From Clostridium prolinivorans (lineage in GTDB: Bacteria; Bacillota; Clostridia; Clostridiales; Clostridiaceae): 64,000 bases of DNA. A model generated the notes under the pieces. The model saw only the letters and a list, made by a program, of their open reading frames with translations. It ran no database searches and was not told where the DNA came from. Position 1 is the first letter of the stretch; the number at the start of each line of letters is the position of its first letter. Where the stretch lies: contig NZ_RJWG01000002.1 of assembly GCF_004011155.1 (NCBI RefSeq), positions 186,001 through 250,000 of the forward strand, read 5' to 3'. This document shows, piece by piece, positions 57,156 to 64,000 of the stretch. The position numbers and the translations under genes were made by a program.

Positions 57156-58376
57156 TTATTCTATTGTTATTCTATTAAAATTCTTCTTTCCCCTTCTAAC
57201 AATCATAGCTCCATCTTTAAAATATTCTTTTGTTATAATCATGTTAATATCTGTAACTTTTTCGTTATTTATACTTAATCCTCCCTGCTGTATAAGTCTT
57301 CTGCCTTCTCCCTTGGATGGAATTATTTTTGCTTCTAAAAGAATATCTAAAATATTAGAACCTAATTTATCACTATGTATTACTGTTGTAGGAACATTAC
57401 TCATATCTCCACTACTAGAAAATAAAGCTTCAGCTGCAGATTGTGCTTTAATTGCTTCTTCTTCTCCATGAACAAGTTTTGTAACCTCAAAGGCAAGCAC
57501 TTTTTTAGCTTCATTTATTTGAGCATCTTTAAGAGACCCTAACCTTTTAACTTCATCCATAGGAATAAAAGTTAAAAGAGCAAGACATTTTTCAACATCA
57601 GCGTCATCTACATTTCTCCAATATTGATAAAAATCATAAGGTGAAGTTTTTTCTTTGTCAAGCCATAATGCTCCATTTTCAGTTTTACCCATCTTTTTTC
57701 CTTCACTGTTAGTTAAAAGAGTACAAGTCATTGCATATGCAGGCTTATTTTCTTTTCTTCTTATTAAATCAGCTCCTGCCAGCATATTAGACCACTGATC
57801 ATCTCCACCTAGCTGCATAATACAACCATATCTTCTATTTAATTCAAGAAAATCATATCCCTGCATAAGCATATAATTAAACTCTAAAAATGATAAGCCT
57901 TTTTCAAGTCTTTGTTTAAAACATTCTGCAGTAAGCATTCTATTTACTGAAAAATGAACACCTATTTCTCTTAAAAAATCAATATAATTTAAATTTAAAA
58001 GCCATTCTGCATTATTTACTAAAATTGCCTTACCATCGCTAAAATCTATAAATCTTTCCATCTGTTTTTTTATACACTCTACATTATGAGCAATTTCTTC
58101 TTTTGTAAGCATTTTTCTCATGTCAGTTTTACCAGATGGATCTCCTACCATAGCTGTTCCACCACCAAGTAATGCAATAGGCCTATGTCCAGCTCTCTGC
58201 ATATGTGCCATCATCATCATAGCAATAAAATGTCCAACATGTAGACTATCTGCAGTTGGATCAAAACCTATATAAAATGTTATTTTTTCTTTTTCAAGAA
58301 GTTCTCTTATCTCGTTTTCATGGGTAAATTGTTTTAAAAACCCACGTTCTATTAATGTATCTAATACATTTCCCAT
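57156..58376 (-). CDS. tyrS: Tyrosyl-tRNA synthetase
   Basis: Class I synthetase, 406 residues. The HIGH-type motif is [20 protein letters not shown] (about 42-61), tyrosine-binding residues lie in [18 protein letters not shown] (about 168-185), and the KMSKS-like motif is [12 protein letters not shown] (about 232). An S4 RNA-binding domain closes the protein ([20 protein letters not shown], about 355-374). AAAGGAG precedes the ATG. I see no T-box in the short upstream region, unlike many clostridial tyrS genes. Confidence 0.97.
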   Translation of the reverse strand: MGNVLDTLIERGFLKQFTHENEIRELLEKEKITFYIGFDPTADSLHVGHFIAMMMMAHMQRAGHRPIALLGGGTAMVGDPSGKTDMRKMLTKEEIAHNVECIKKQMERFIDFSDGKAILVNNAEWLLNLNYIDFLREIGVHFSVNRMLTAECFKQRLEKGLSFLEFNYMLMQGYDFLELNRRYGCIMQLGGDDQWSNMLAGADLIRRKENKPAYAMTCTLLTNSEGKKMGKTENGALWLDKEKTSPYDFYQYWRNVDDADVEKCLALLTFIPMDEVKRLGSLKDAQINEAKKVLAFEVTKLVHGEEEAIKAQSAAEALFSSSGDMSNVPTTVIHSDKLGSNILDILLEAKIIPSKGEGRRLIQQGGLSINNEKVTDINMIITKEYFKDGAMIVRRGKKNFNRITIE

Positions 58377-58532
58377 AAAATCGTCTCCTTTATCATCCTT
58401 TGTTAAAAGCCCTTTCTTTTTAGTATATAGTTAAAACAATATTTTATCAATATTTTATTGTATTTTTAATTACAATTGATTTATATAATATCCTAATATA
58501 CAATAATTTCTCTTGATAACTGTACAAAAATA

Positions 58533-58612
58533 ATTAAAAAAGCACTAATAAAACTGGTGCTAATATTCTAAAAGATAAAAGCTGCACTAAAATTTAGTGC
58601 AGCTTTTTTAGC
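58533..58612 (-). terminator. Two successive hairpins after the P-loop gene
   Basis: A strong hairpin AAAAGCTGCACTAAA/TTTAGTGCAGCTTTT (58577-58607) and a weaker one AGCACT..GGTGCT (58536-58557) lie just beyond the end of the minus-strand P-loop gene; the first is a credible terminator. Confidence 0.7.
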
Positions 58613-58613
58613 T

Positions 58614-59024
58614 TTATGCTACATATTTTTTTATAAATTCAGGTATTTCATTTTCTTCACTATTAATATTTATATAAAATTCAATATTATTTTCCTTGGA
58701 TAATTTATCTAAATCAAAAAATAAATGTGCTGCATTACTTAAGTTTCCGCAGACAATATTAGACAATCCATCAATAAAAATGGTATCAATATCATAGTCT
58801 TCCGAAAGTATGCCGCACAAAAATCCATAAAAACAATTATAATCTTTTAATTTGTAATCTTCAGTTGAAATAAGCCTAACACTTCTATGAAGTTGAAATA
58901 AATTTCTTTTGTCATCATCAATAAAAACAATATGACCTTTAGAATTCAAAACCTTTTCATTTGCCATATTAATCAAAGCTTTTGTCTTTCCTGTACCTCT
59001 TTTTTGATAAAATACATGAATCAC
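58614..59024 (-). CDS. Small P-loop ATPase-like protein of unknown function
   Basis: A 136-residue protein starting MIHVFYQKRGTGKTKALINM with a Walker A loop (QKRGTGKT, about 7-14). The next strand ends IVFIDDDKRNLFQ and a Walker-B-like TIFIDGLSNIV occurs near residue 85. The C-terminus is short. Similar clostridial proteins are sometimes labelled twitching-motility or PilT-like, but there is no secretion-ATPase signature. Function unknown. GAGGGGTGG precedes the start. Confidence 0.7.
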   Translation of the reverse strand: MIHVFYQKRGTGKTKALINMANEKVLNSKGHIVFIDDDKRNLFQLHRSVRLISTEDYKLKDYNCFYGFLCGILSEDYDIDTIFIDGLSNIVCGNLSNAAHLFFDLDKLSKENNIEFYININSEENEIPEFIKKYVA

Positions 59025-59130
59025 AATTGACCACCCCTCTAAATTATTTTTTAGGTGCTATTTCCTTCATTATATAATATTCAGAATATTTATTCAATAT
59101 TCCTATTGTATAATATTTCTTAACAAATTG

Positions 59131-60279
59131 TTAACTTTTTACTTTATTGGGTCCAGGATAAATAACTTTGAAAAAATCTCCATTAATACTATTAATAAAT
59201 TTTACATTACCTATATTTTTAAAAGCTATTTTCATTTTTGTAAAGCCTCTTTGAGCTTTTATAAATCTACTTTTGTCATCAAGAGCTAACAATTTTTCAT
59301 ATATCCACATATTCCTTCTTAAGTAATTATTTTCGCTTATATTTGTATTTTTAAGTAAAATGCCAGGACTAATAACACTTACATTTTCATTTCCAATTAC
59401 AACTTCAATTTCTTTATTAAATATAGTGTAATCTCTATAAAAAACTGCATTTTTTATACCCTCATATACTGCTTCTATTGGATAATTTTCAGGTAATATT
59501 TTTTTTAAAATTATTTCACATTTATCTAATATGGATAGCAAATCACCATTTACTAATATAATTTCATTTTCTTTACTATTTATTTTGTTTATTATTCTTA
59601 CTACATTGTGAGGAAGATATAAAAAATTAATTTTTGAAAAAACTAAAATACCTCCAAGGGTTACTACATATTTTTCTAAATCTTTATTAAATTTTATTAT
59701 AGATGCATTTTCCATAAGAATAATTCTATTTTCTTCTTTTGATTCAATTCTATGAAATGAAAAATATTTATCTACAAGTTCTGTATCTATACAATCAATA
59801 GAGCTATTTATAATTGGACACAACTCAATATTTAATGATAAATTTTCCTGAAGGACTGAAGCTATTTCTTGCTTTCTCATTACATCTGTAGTTGAACCCC
59901 TTCTTATATAAAAAGCTCCATTTTCTTTTAATTGATATGGCTTTTGATCTCCATCATATATTGTAATCACGCCTAAAGTTTTTCCATTATAATAAATAGT
60001 TTCATATAGAATTGGTATAGGAGGTTCACATCTTGAACTTATAATCTGCATTATTTGTTCTTCTTTATAATCATTATCTTCTATTCCAATTATTTTCTTT
60101 GTTTTATCTTCAACACCAATTATAATATATCCTCTTCCACCTTTTGAATTTGCTATAGCACAAACATCTTTTGCTAATTCTTTTTTCCCGCTCTCTGTAT
60201 TTAATTCCAATTTTTGTTTAAAATCTAATTTTAATCCTTCATTTTTATTAATTAAATATTTTAACTTCTTTTTATCCAT
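59131..60279 (-). CDS. AlbA_2/Schlafen-type putative DNA-binding ATPase
   Basis: A 382-residue protein. The N-terminal domain (LKLDFKQKLELNTESGKKEL; VCAIANSKGGRGYIIIGVED, about 18-60) is the AlbA_2 (divergent AAA_4/Schlafen) domain typical of helix-turn-helix regulators. RRGSTTDVMRKQEI (about 125) closes it. The C-terminal half resembles the GHKL-like ATP-binding domain of these regulators (about 250-330: EAVYEGIKNAVFYRDYTIFN). Family members are found in defence and regulatory loci, but here the neighbours are ordinary. Function unknown. Confidence 0.75.
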   Translation of the reverse strand: MDKKKLKYLINKNEGLKLDFKQKLELNTESGKKELAKDVCAIANSKGGRGYIIIGVEDKTKKIIGIEDNDYKEEQIMQIISSRCEPPIPILYETIYYNGKTLGVITIYDGDQKPYQLKENGAFYIRRGSTTDVMRKQEIASVLQENLSLNIELCPIINSSIDCIDTELVDKYFSFHRIESKEENRIILMENASIIKFNKDLEKYVVTLGGILVFSKINFLYLPHNVVRIINKINSKENEIILVNGDLLSILDKCEIILKKILPENYPIEAVYEGIKNAVFYRDYTIFNKEIEVVIGNENVSVISPGILLKNTNISENNYLRRNMWIYEKLLALDDKSRFIKAQRGFTKMKIAFKNIGNVKFINSINGDFFKVIYPGPNKVKS

Positions 60280-60442
60280 AACCTACAACCTTATTCTTTA
60301 TATATTATTGCTTTATTATATATTATATTATTATATACAAATAAAAGTACAGACAAATATTTAAATAATTATTTATATTTATTTATTTATATAAAACATA
60401 AATACTAAATATAGTTTATTAAAATAATAATTCAAAAAGTTA

Positions 60443-60489
60443 AAAAGCACAAGTTGTATTATTGTATTAATATCAACCTATGCTTTTTA
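60443..60489 (-). terminator. Terminator of the 101-residue protein gene
   Basis: Long stem AAAAGCA...GTTG / CAAC...TGCTTTTT with internal loops, ending in T-rich sequence on the minus strand. Confidence 0.6.
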
Positions 60490-60502
60490 TTTGTTAATGT
60501 AT

Positions 60503-60808
60503 TTATCTTACATTTAAATATACATTTAAATTTTTCTTTATATTATAAGCCTCATCAGAATTTGAAGTTATTATAAGGTGATTCCCTTTCAAATTAGTAT
60601 TAAAATCTTGAAATCCTTCTGATTTTAGATGATTTTTTATATCATCAACACTTTCACTTTCAGCTATTAATGTTTTTCTTCCAACATAATCATTGTTTAC
60701 ATAAACTTCATAGCTATCATGATATAATTTCCCTCCATTATCAAAATCTCTTCTATTTATAAATATTGGGAAAAAGTTATTGTTACCTGAAGTAAAATTA
60801 TTAAACAT
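60503..60808 (-). CDS. Small conserved-looking protein of unknown function
   Basis: A 101-residue soluble protein (FTSGNNNFFPIFINRRDFDN; SYEVYVNNDYVGRKTLIAES; then VDDIKNHLKSEGFQDFNTNL; HLIITSNSDEAYNIKKNLNV). The predicted fold alternates strands and helices, with no cysteine and no membrane segment. I do not recognise the family. AAGGAGG lies in front of the ATG, which argues for a real gene. It lies between a regulator-like gene and a spore protein gene. Confidence 0.65.
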   Translation of the reverse strand: MFNNFTSGNNNFFPIFINRRDFDNGGKLYHDSYEVYVNNDYVGRKTLIAESESVDDIKNHLKSEGFQDFNTNLKGNHLIITSNSDEAYNIKKNLNVYLNVR

Positions 60809-60910
60809 ATTAAATCCTCCTTAATATAAAAATTTTATAATTATATTTTGATATAAATTTTTATGTTAATATTTATTATTTCTATATTTTTAAAATATAT
60901 TAAGCTAAAT

Positions 60911-60943
60911 AAAAAACCTCAGGACATCCTGAGGTTCTTTTTT
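60911..60943 (-). terminator. Terminator of the SASP gene
   Basis: Stem AACCTCAGGA/TCCTGAGGTT with a two-base loop, preceded and followed by A/T runs; the minus strand continues TTTTTTATTT. Confidence 0.85.
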
Positions 60944-60950
60944 ATATGTT

Positions 60951-61148
60951 CTATTTTAGTCCTTGTTCGTAAGCTTCAATCATTTTTTTAACCATTTGTC
61001 CGCCTACTGATCCAGCTTCTCTAGCAGTTAAATCTCCATTGTAACCTTCTTTAAGATTAACACCAACTTCTGATGCAGCTTCCATTTTAAATCTGTTTAA
61101 TCCTTCTTTAGCTTGTGGAACTAAAGTTTTGTTATTATTATTTGCCAT
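60951..61148 (-). CDS. Alpha/beta-type small acid-soluble spore protein
   Basis: DNA-coating spore protein of 65 residues, made in the forespore. The family core is present: LNRFKMEAASEVGVNLKEGY (about 18-37) with the GPR protease site region, then NGDLTAREAGSVGGQMVKKM (about 38-57). GGAGG precedes the ATG. Expected to depend on sigma-G; I could not identify an unambiguous sigma-G promoter. Short, single gene with a strong terminator. Confidence 0.95.
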   Translation of the reverse strand: MANNNNKTLVPQAKEGLNRFKMEAASEVGVNLKEGYNGDLTAREAGSVGGQMVKKMIEAYEQGLK

Positions 61149-61296
61149 AAAAAATTCCTCCTTAATTTAAATTTTTTCTTGTCCTATGGTTGTAATATAA
61201 GTATATGTCAAATATAAATAACTATCCTATGAAACTAAAGGATGAAATGATATAATTATGGATTATATGGTATTATAAGGAATAAAAATAAAATAA

Positions 61297-61330
61297 AAAA
61301 AAGACCTTTCAAAATTTGAAAAGTCTTTTT
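61297..61330 (-). terminator. Terminator of the tRNA cluster
   Basis: Stem AAAAAGACTTTTCAAAT/ATTTGAAAGGTCTTTT-type hairpin with T-run on the minus strand, just after the last tRNA. Confidence 0.85.
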
Positions 61331-61332
61331 AG

Positions 61333-61409
61333 TGGTGCGCCCAACAGGAGTTGAACCTGCGACCGTTGGATTCGAAGTCCACCACTCTATCCAGCTGAGC
61401 TATGGGCGC
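61333..61409 (-). tRNA. tRNA-Arg (TCG)
   Basis: Acceptor GCGCCCA/TGGGCGC, anticodon loop CTTCGAA (anticodon TCG), T-arm with GGTTCAACTCC, CCA encoded. Last gene of the cluster. One apparent mismatch at the top of the anticodon stem (G27-A43). Confidence 0.92.
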
Positions 61410-61433
61410 TTAAATAAGCCAAAAATAAAAAAA

Positions 61434-61507
61434 TGGAGCGGGTGAAGGGAATCGAACCCTCGTAGCCAGCTTGGAAGGCTGGAACTCTACCATTGAGTTA
61501 CACCCGC
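61434..61507 (-). tRNA. tRNA-Gly (TCC), copy 1
   Basis: Acceptor GCGGGTG/CACCCGC, anticodon stem CCAGC/GCTGG, loop CTTCCAA (anticodon TCC), CCA encoded. Same sequence as the copy at 62174-62247. Confidence 0.95.
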
Positions 61508-61511
61508 ATAT

Positions 61512-61586
61512 TGGAGCGGAAGACGGGATTCGAACCCGCAACTTTCACCTTGGCAAGGTGACACTCTACCATTGAGTTACACCCGC
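61512..61586 (-). tRNA. tRNA-Gly (GCC), chimeric copy
   Basis: Loop TTGCCAA (anticodon GCC). The body equals the next copy (61591-61665), but the 5' end reads GCGGGTGTAACTC, as in tRNA-Gly(TCC), instead of GCGGGAGTGACTC. With the 3' strand CTTCCGC this leaves a T-T mismatch at pair 6-67. It may still be processed, but the acceptor stem is weakened. Confidence 0.85.
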
Positions 61587-61590
61587 GTAT

Positions 61591-61665
61591 TGGAGCGGAA
61601 GACGGGATTCGAACCCGCAACTTTCACCTTGGCAAGGTGACACTCTACCATTGAGTCACTCCCGC
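61591..61665 (-). tRNA. tRNA-Gly (GCC)
   Basis: Acceptor GCGGGAG/CTTCCGC (one G-T pair), anticodon stem TCACC/GGTGA, loop TTGCCAA (anticodon GCC), CCA encoded. This is the consistent version of the GCC gene. Confidence 0.95.
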
Positions 61666-61671
61666 AAAATT

Positions 61672-61755
61672 TGGTGCAGATGAAGGGAGTCGAACCCCCA
61701 CGCCGTTGGCGCTAGATCCTAAGTCTAGTGCGTCTGCCAATTCCGCCACATCTGC
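61672..61755 (-). tRNA. tRNA-Leu (TAG)
   Basis: Class II tRNA with long variable arm. Acceptor GCAGATG/CATCTGC, loop CTTAGGA (anticodon TAG), variable stem GCGCCAACGGCGT, CCA encoded. Confidence 0.95.
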
Positions 61756-61763
61756 ATATATTT

Positions 61764-61839
61764 TGGTGGCTCACCGGGGAATCGAACCCCGGACACCATG
61801 ATTAAAAGTCATGTGCTCTACCGACTGAGCTAGTGAACC
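61764..61839 (-). tRNA. tRNA-Lys (TTT)
   Basis: Acceptor GGTTCAC/GTGAGCC, anticodon stem CATGA/TCATG, loop CTTTTAA (anticodon TTT), CCA encoded. A substrate for the MnmA encoded in this window. Confidence 0.95.
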
Positions 61840-61844
61840 ATCTT

Positions 61845-61919
61845 TGGCTGGGATGGCAGGATTCGAACCTACGAATACAGGAGTCAAAGTCCTGTGCCTT
61901 ACCGCTTGGCGACATCCCA
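61845..61919 (-). tRNA. tRNA-Gln (TTG)
   Basis: Acceptor TGGGATG/CATCCCA, loop CTTTGAC (anticodon TTG), CCA encoded. Second glutamine tRNA of the window; the CTG isoacceptor is at 46521-46597. Confidence 0.95.
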
Positions 61920-61929
61920 TTATCACTTA

Positions 61930-62006
<77 letters not shown>

Positions 62007-62010
62007 ATTT

Positions 62011-62086
62011 TGGTGCACCATCAGGGACTCGAACCCGGGGCCCACTGATTAAGAGTCAGTTGCTCTACCAACTGAGCTAATGGTGC
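62011..62086 (-). tRNA. tRNA-Lys (CTT)
   Basis: Acceptor GCACCAT/ATGGTGC, loop CTCTTAA (anticodon CTT), CCA encoded. Confidence 0.95.
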
Positions 62087-62091
62087 ATAAT

Positions 62092-62168
<77 letters not shown>

Positions 62169-62173
62169 ATATT

Positions 62174-62247
62174 TGGAGCGGGTGAAGGGAATCGAACCCT
62201 CGTAGCCAGCTTGGAAGGCTGGAACTCTACCATTGAGTTACACCCGC
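62174..62247 (-). tRNA. tRNA-Gly (TCC), copy 2
   Basis: Identical over the mature tRNA to the copy at 61434-61507 (acceptor GCGGGTG/CACCCGC, anticodon TCC, CCA encoded). Confidence 0.95.
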
Positions 62248-62250
62248 ATG

Positions 62251-62280
62251 TAAAATAAAAAAAGTTATTTCTAACTTTTT
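62251..62280 (-). terminator. Possible intrinsic terminator inside the tRNA cluster
   Basis: Directly after tRNA-Pro on the minus strand: stem AAAAAGTTA/TAACTTTTT, four-base loop, then TTTATTTTA. It would separate tRNA-Pro from the other eleven genes, unless read through. Confidence 0.6.
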
Positions 62281-62356
62281 TGGTCGGGGTGACAGGGATT
62301 GAACCTGCGACCTCATGGTCCCAAACCACGCGCGCTCCCATCTGCGCCACACCCCG
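62281..62356 (-). tRNA. tRNA-Pro (TGG)
   Basis: Acceptor CGGGGTG/CACCCCG, loop TTTGGGA (anticodon TGG), CCA encoded. First gene of the cluster, about 35 bases after the likely transcription start. Confidence 0.95.
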
Positions 62357-62397
62357 TTATCGTGGAAGTTATTGCCGAACTCCCGACGACATAGATT

Positions 62398-62426
62398 ATT
62401 CTACACGATATATTTAAATTCGTCAA
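62398..62426 (-). promoter_or_regulatory. Promoter of the tRNA cluster
   Basis: TTGACG, exactly 17 bp, then TAGAAT on the minus strand. The downstream leader is GC-rich (CTATGTCGTCGGGAG), as in stringently controlled stable-RNA promoters. Confidence 0.75.
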
Positions 62427-62447
62427 TAGTTATTTTAAATTTTTTTG

Positions 62448-62918
62448 TTATAGTTTTTTCAAATTTACATCTATTTTATTATTCTCAATTGTTAAGATTG
62501 CTATACTTTTACAAAAATCACGTGGAAGAGAAGCACTTCCAGGATTTATAAACCATATTCCTTTTTCATATTCCACAAGTGATTCATGTGTATGCCCAAA
62601 TAAAACTATGTCTGCTTCTAATTCTTCTGCTCTATATTTTAAATTTGTAAGCCCATATTTTACATTATATTTATGTCCATGAGTAATAAATATTTTTTTA
62701 CCTTCTATTTCTTCTAATATTTCTACAGGTACAGAAGTTACAAAATCACAATTTCCTCTTACATTGATAATTTTACCATTAAATCCATCTTTAAGAATAT
62801 TTACATCATCTACATTATCTCCAAGATGTATTATTATATCTATATTTTTTACTATATTTTTCAATTTTTTTAATTCGTATGTATTTCTGTGAGTATCACT
62901 TATTACTGCTATTTGCAT
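62448..62918 (-). CDS. YfcE/MJ0936-type metallophosphoesterase
   Basis: A 156-residue phosphodiesterase of the small MJ0936/YfcE family. The ligands are in IAVISDTHRNTYEL (about 3-16), IHLGDNVDDV (about 31), VRGNCDFV (about 54), FITHGHKYNV (about 77) and LFGHTHES (about 101), a full set. It stands downstream of rdgB and rph with a 23-base gap. The same gene order, rph-rdgB-phosphoesterase, is common in Firmicutes. Substrate is unknown; nucleotide-related housekeeping is plausible. Confidence 0.9.
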   Translation of the reverse strand: MQIAVISDTHRNTYELKKLKNIVKNIDIIIHLGDNVDDVNILKDGFNGKIINVRGNCDFVTSVPVEILEEIEGKKIFITHGHKYNVKYGLTNLKYRAEELEADIVLFGHTHESLVEYEKGIWFINPGSASLPRDFCKSIAILTIENNKIDVNLKKL

Positions 62919-62941
62919 TTAATACTTCCCTACCTTTTATT

Positions 62942-63541
62942 TTATTTATAATACTTTCTTAATTCTTCTTGTAATTTTCTAAGTGCTTTAGCTCTATGAC
63001 TTACTGAATTTTTCTCTTCTTCACTCATTTGAGCAAAAGTTTTATTTAATTTAGGAAAATAAAATAATGGGTCGTATCCAAAACCTTTCTCCCCTGCAGG
63101 TTCTTCTTTTATATATCCTTCAACTTCTCCTTGAACTTTTATAACGGTATTTTCATCTATAATAAGTACAATAGCACTTATAAATTTTGCTTTTCTTTCA
63201 TCAAAAGATTTGCCTTTAAGAAGTGATAACAACTTTTTATTATTTTTTTCATCATTTCCATGTTCTCCTGCAAATCTTGCAGAATAAACTCCAGGAGCTC
63301 CTCCTAAAGCATCAACTGAAAGTCCTGAATCATCAGATAAAACCATACAGTCTTTTTTAATTTTAAATATTTCACTTGCTTTTTTATATGCATTTTCTAT
63401 AAATGTAGTCCCATCTTCTTCTATATCTATGTTAATTCCTGCTTCTTTTAATGAAATTATATCTATAGGAAACTCAGATAAAATAGCTTTTATTTCTTTA
63501 ATTTTATGTTCATTATTACTTGCAATTATAAGTTTCTTCAT
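62942..63541 (-). CDS. rdgB: XTP/dITP diphosphatase (RdgB/HAM1 family)
   Basis: Removes non-canonical purine nucleoside triphosphates. 199 residues. The N-terminal [10 protein letters not shown] (about 8-17) binds the triphosphate, [20 protein letters not shown] (about 68-87) holds the catalytic acid residues, and [14 protein letters not shown] (about 150) and [10 protein letters not shown] (about 180) are typical. Its ATG overlaps the rph stop by four bases (ATGA). Confidence 0.96.
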   Translation of the reverse strand: MKKLIIASNNEHKIKEIKAILSEFPIDIISLKEAGINIDIEEDGTTFIENAYKKASEIFKIKKDCMVLSDDSGLSVDALGGAPGVYSARFAGEHGNDEKNNKKLLSLLKGKSFDERKAKFISAIVLIIDENTVIKVQGEVEGYIKEEPAGEKGFGYDPLFYFPKLNKTFAQMSEEEKNSVSHRAKALRKLQEELRKYYK

Positions 63542-64000
63542 TTATTCTCACCAGTCCCTATCCATAAACAATCTGTTTTTAAAATATCCTTTTGTATCTG
63601 AATAATTTGTTTTATACCTTTTTCTCCTAAAGCAAGAAGTTCATCCAAGTCTTTTCTTGAAAAAGGGCTTTCTTCTCCTGTACCTTGAATTTCAATAAAC
63701 TCTCCTTCATCAGTCATAACTATATTCATATCTACTTTAGCATTAGAGTCTTCTAAATAACATAGATCTAATAATTTCATATCTTTAATAATTCCTACAC
63801 TAACAGCACTTACAAAATTTCTAATAGGATAAACATCAAAAGGTTTTTCTCTATGAAGCTTATTTACAGCATCTACCAAAGCCACAAATGCACCTGTTAT
63901 AGAAGAAGTCCTTGTACCTCCATCAGCTTGTATAACATCACAGTCTATCCATATAGTTTTTTCTCCTATAGCTTTTAAATCTACAACGGATCTAAGTGCT
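63538..64000 (-). CDS. rph: Ribonuclease PH (partial, 3' part)
   Basis: Phosphorolytic 3'-5' exonuclease that trims tRNA precursors. Only the C-terminal about 153 residues are inside the window; the gene continues beyond position 64000. Visible motifs are [30 protein letters not shown] and the end region [24 protein letters not shown] codon inside GAFVALVD should not be taken as the start. Its place next to a tRNA cluster is fitting but also common. Confidence 0.95.
   Translation of the reverse strand, partial: ALRSVVDLKAIGEKTIWIDCDVIQADGGTRTSSITGAFVALVDAVNKLHREKPFDVYPIRNFVSAVSVGIIKDMKLLDLCYLEDSNAKVDMNIVMTDEGEFIEIQGTGEESPFSRKDLDELLALGEKGIKQIIQIQKDILKTDCLWIGTGENK

Noticed and set aside
58377-58613. 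A possible tyrosine T-box upstream of tyrS.
   Set aside because: The conserved TGGxACCGCG motif is absent. Only two hairpins that belong to the next gene's 3' end are present.
61149-61260. A sigma-G promoter for the SASP gene.
   Set aside because: Partial matches such as CATATAC exist, but no pair with proper spacing is distinct from the AT-rich background.

Overview
The window is a strongly AT-rich, typical Firmicutes chromosome segment. It most likely comes from a strictly anaerobic, spore-forming Clostridium (sensu stricto). Support for this is a spore cortex-lytic enzyme (SleB), an alpha/beta-type small acid-soluble spore protein, NADP-type glutamate dehydrogenase, iron-sulfur L-serine dehydratase in two subunits, T-box and M-box leaders, an oxaloacetate-decarboxylase-type sodium pump subunit and YlqG/YlqH-type FlhB-like genes. 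I do not assign a species. I see no prophage, CRISPR array, plasmid gene or intact insertion sequence. This is mostly core genome.

Layout. 0-6 kb (minus): transketolase, a SAM methyltransferase and a three-gene TrpX-type ABC importer with an attenuator-like hairpin in its leader. 6.4-11 kb: a histidine phosphatase, an ECF S component, then a redox/Fe-S cluster (Mrp ATPase, NifX-like protein, Fur-type regulator, DUF134 regulator) in which three neighbouring genes are reduced to fragments. 11-17.5 kb (minus): HutP, GdhA, then mnmA/proC/nth and a sodium-pump beta subunit with a 44-residue partner outside usual ORF size cut-offs. 17.7-24.2 kb (minus): plsC, queG, cysE-cysK under a cysteine T-box, sleB, and a soluble MgtE/CBS protein under an M-box Mg riboswitch. 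24.4-29.3 kb (plus): YgiQ, a TPR membrane protein, and an unusual ParB-like/BMP fusion. 29-36.7 kb: metallophosphoesterase, lipid kinase, CBS protein, pssA, serine dehydratase and a nucleoside kinase. 36.9-49.4 kb (mostly plus): DUF421/DUF4363, fructose-bisphosphate aldolase, a heterodimeric ABC exporter, a CYTH/DUF5685/DnaJ cassette, tRNA-Gln and leuS under a leucine T-box. 49.4-61.1 kb: small alarmone synthetase, soluble chemoreceptor, a multidomain CoA-disulfide reductase with its ArsR regulator, FlhB-like/FliK-like pair, tyrS, unknowns and an SASP. 61.3-62.4 kb: twelve tRNA genes on the minus strand. 62.4-64 kb: YfcE-type phosphoesterase, rdgB and the 3' part of rph.

How the genes fit together. 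Amino-acid supply is coupled to tRNA charging by T-boxes (Cys for cysK-cysE, Leu for leuS). Magnesium controls a regulator-like MgtE fragment. The Mrp/NifX/Fur/DUF134 group and the persulfide-type reductase handle Fe-S and sulfur chemistry. Serine dehydratase, glutamate dehydrogenase, HutP and the sodium pump suit an amino-acid-fermenting anaerobe.

The best leads for something undescribed are: a 107-118 bp repeat with inverted termini present at three distant intergenic sites; a chimeric tRNA-Gly gene; the ParB-like/BMP fusion; the M-box leader with an extra hairpin touching the ribosome-binding site; a 52-bp palindrome that forms the coding ends of two convergent genes; and the decaying Fe-S gene cluster. 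Family names come from motif recognition only, and no database search was run.
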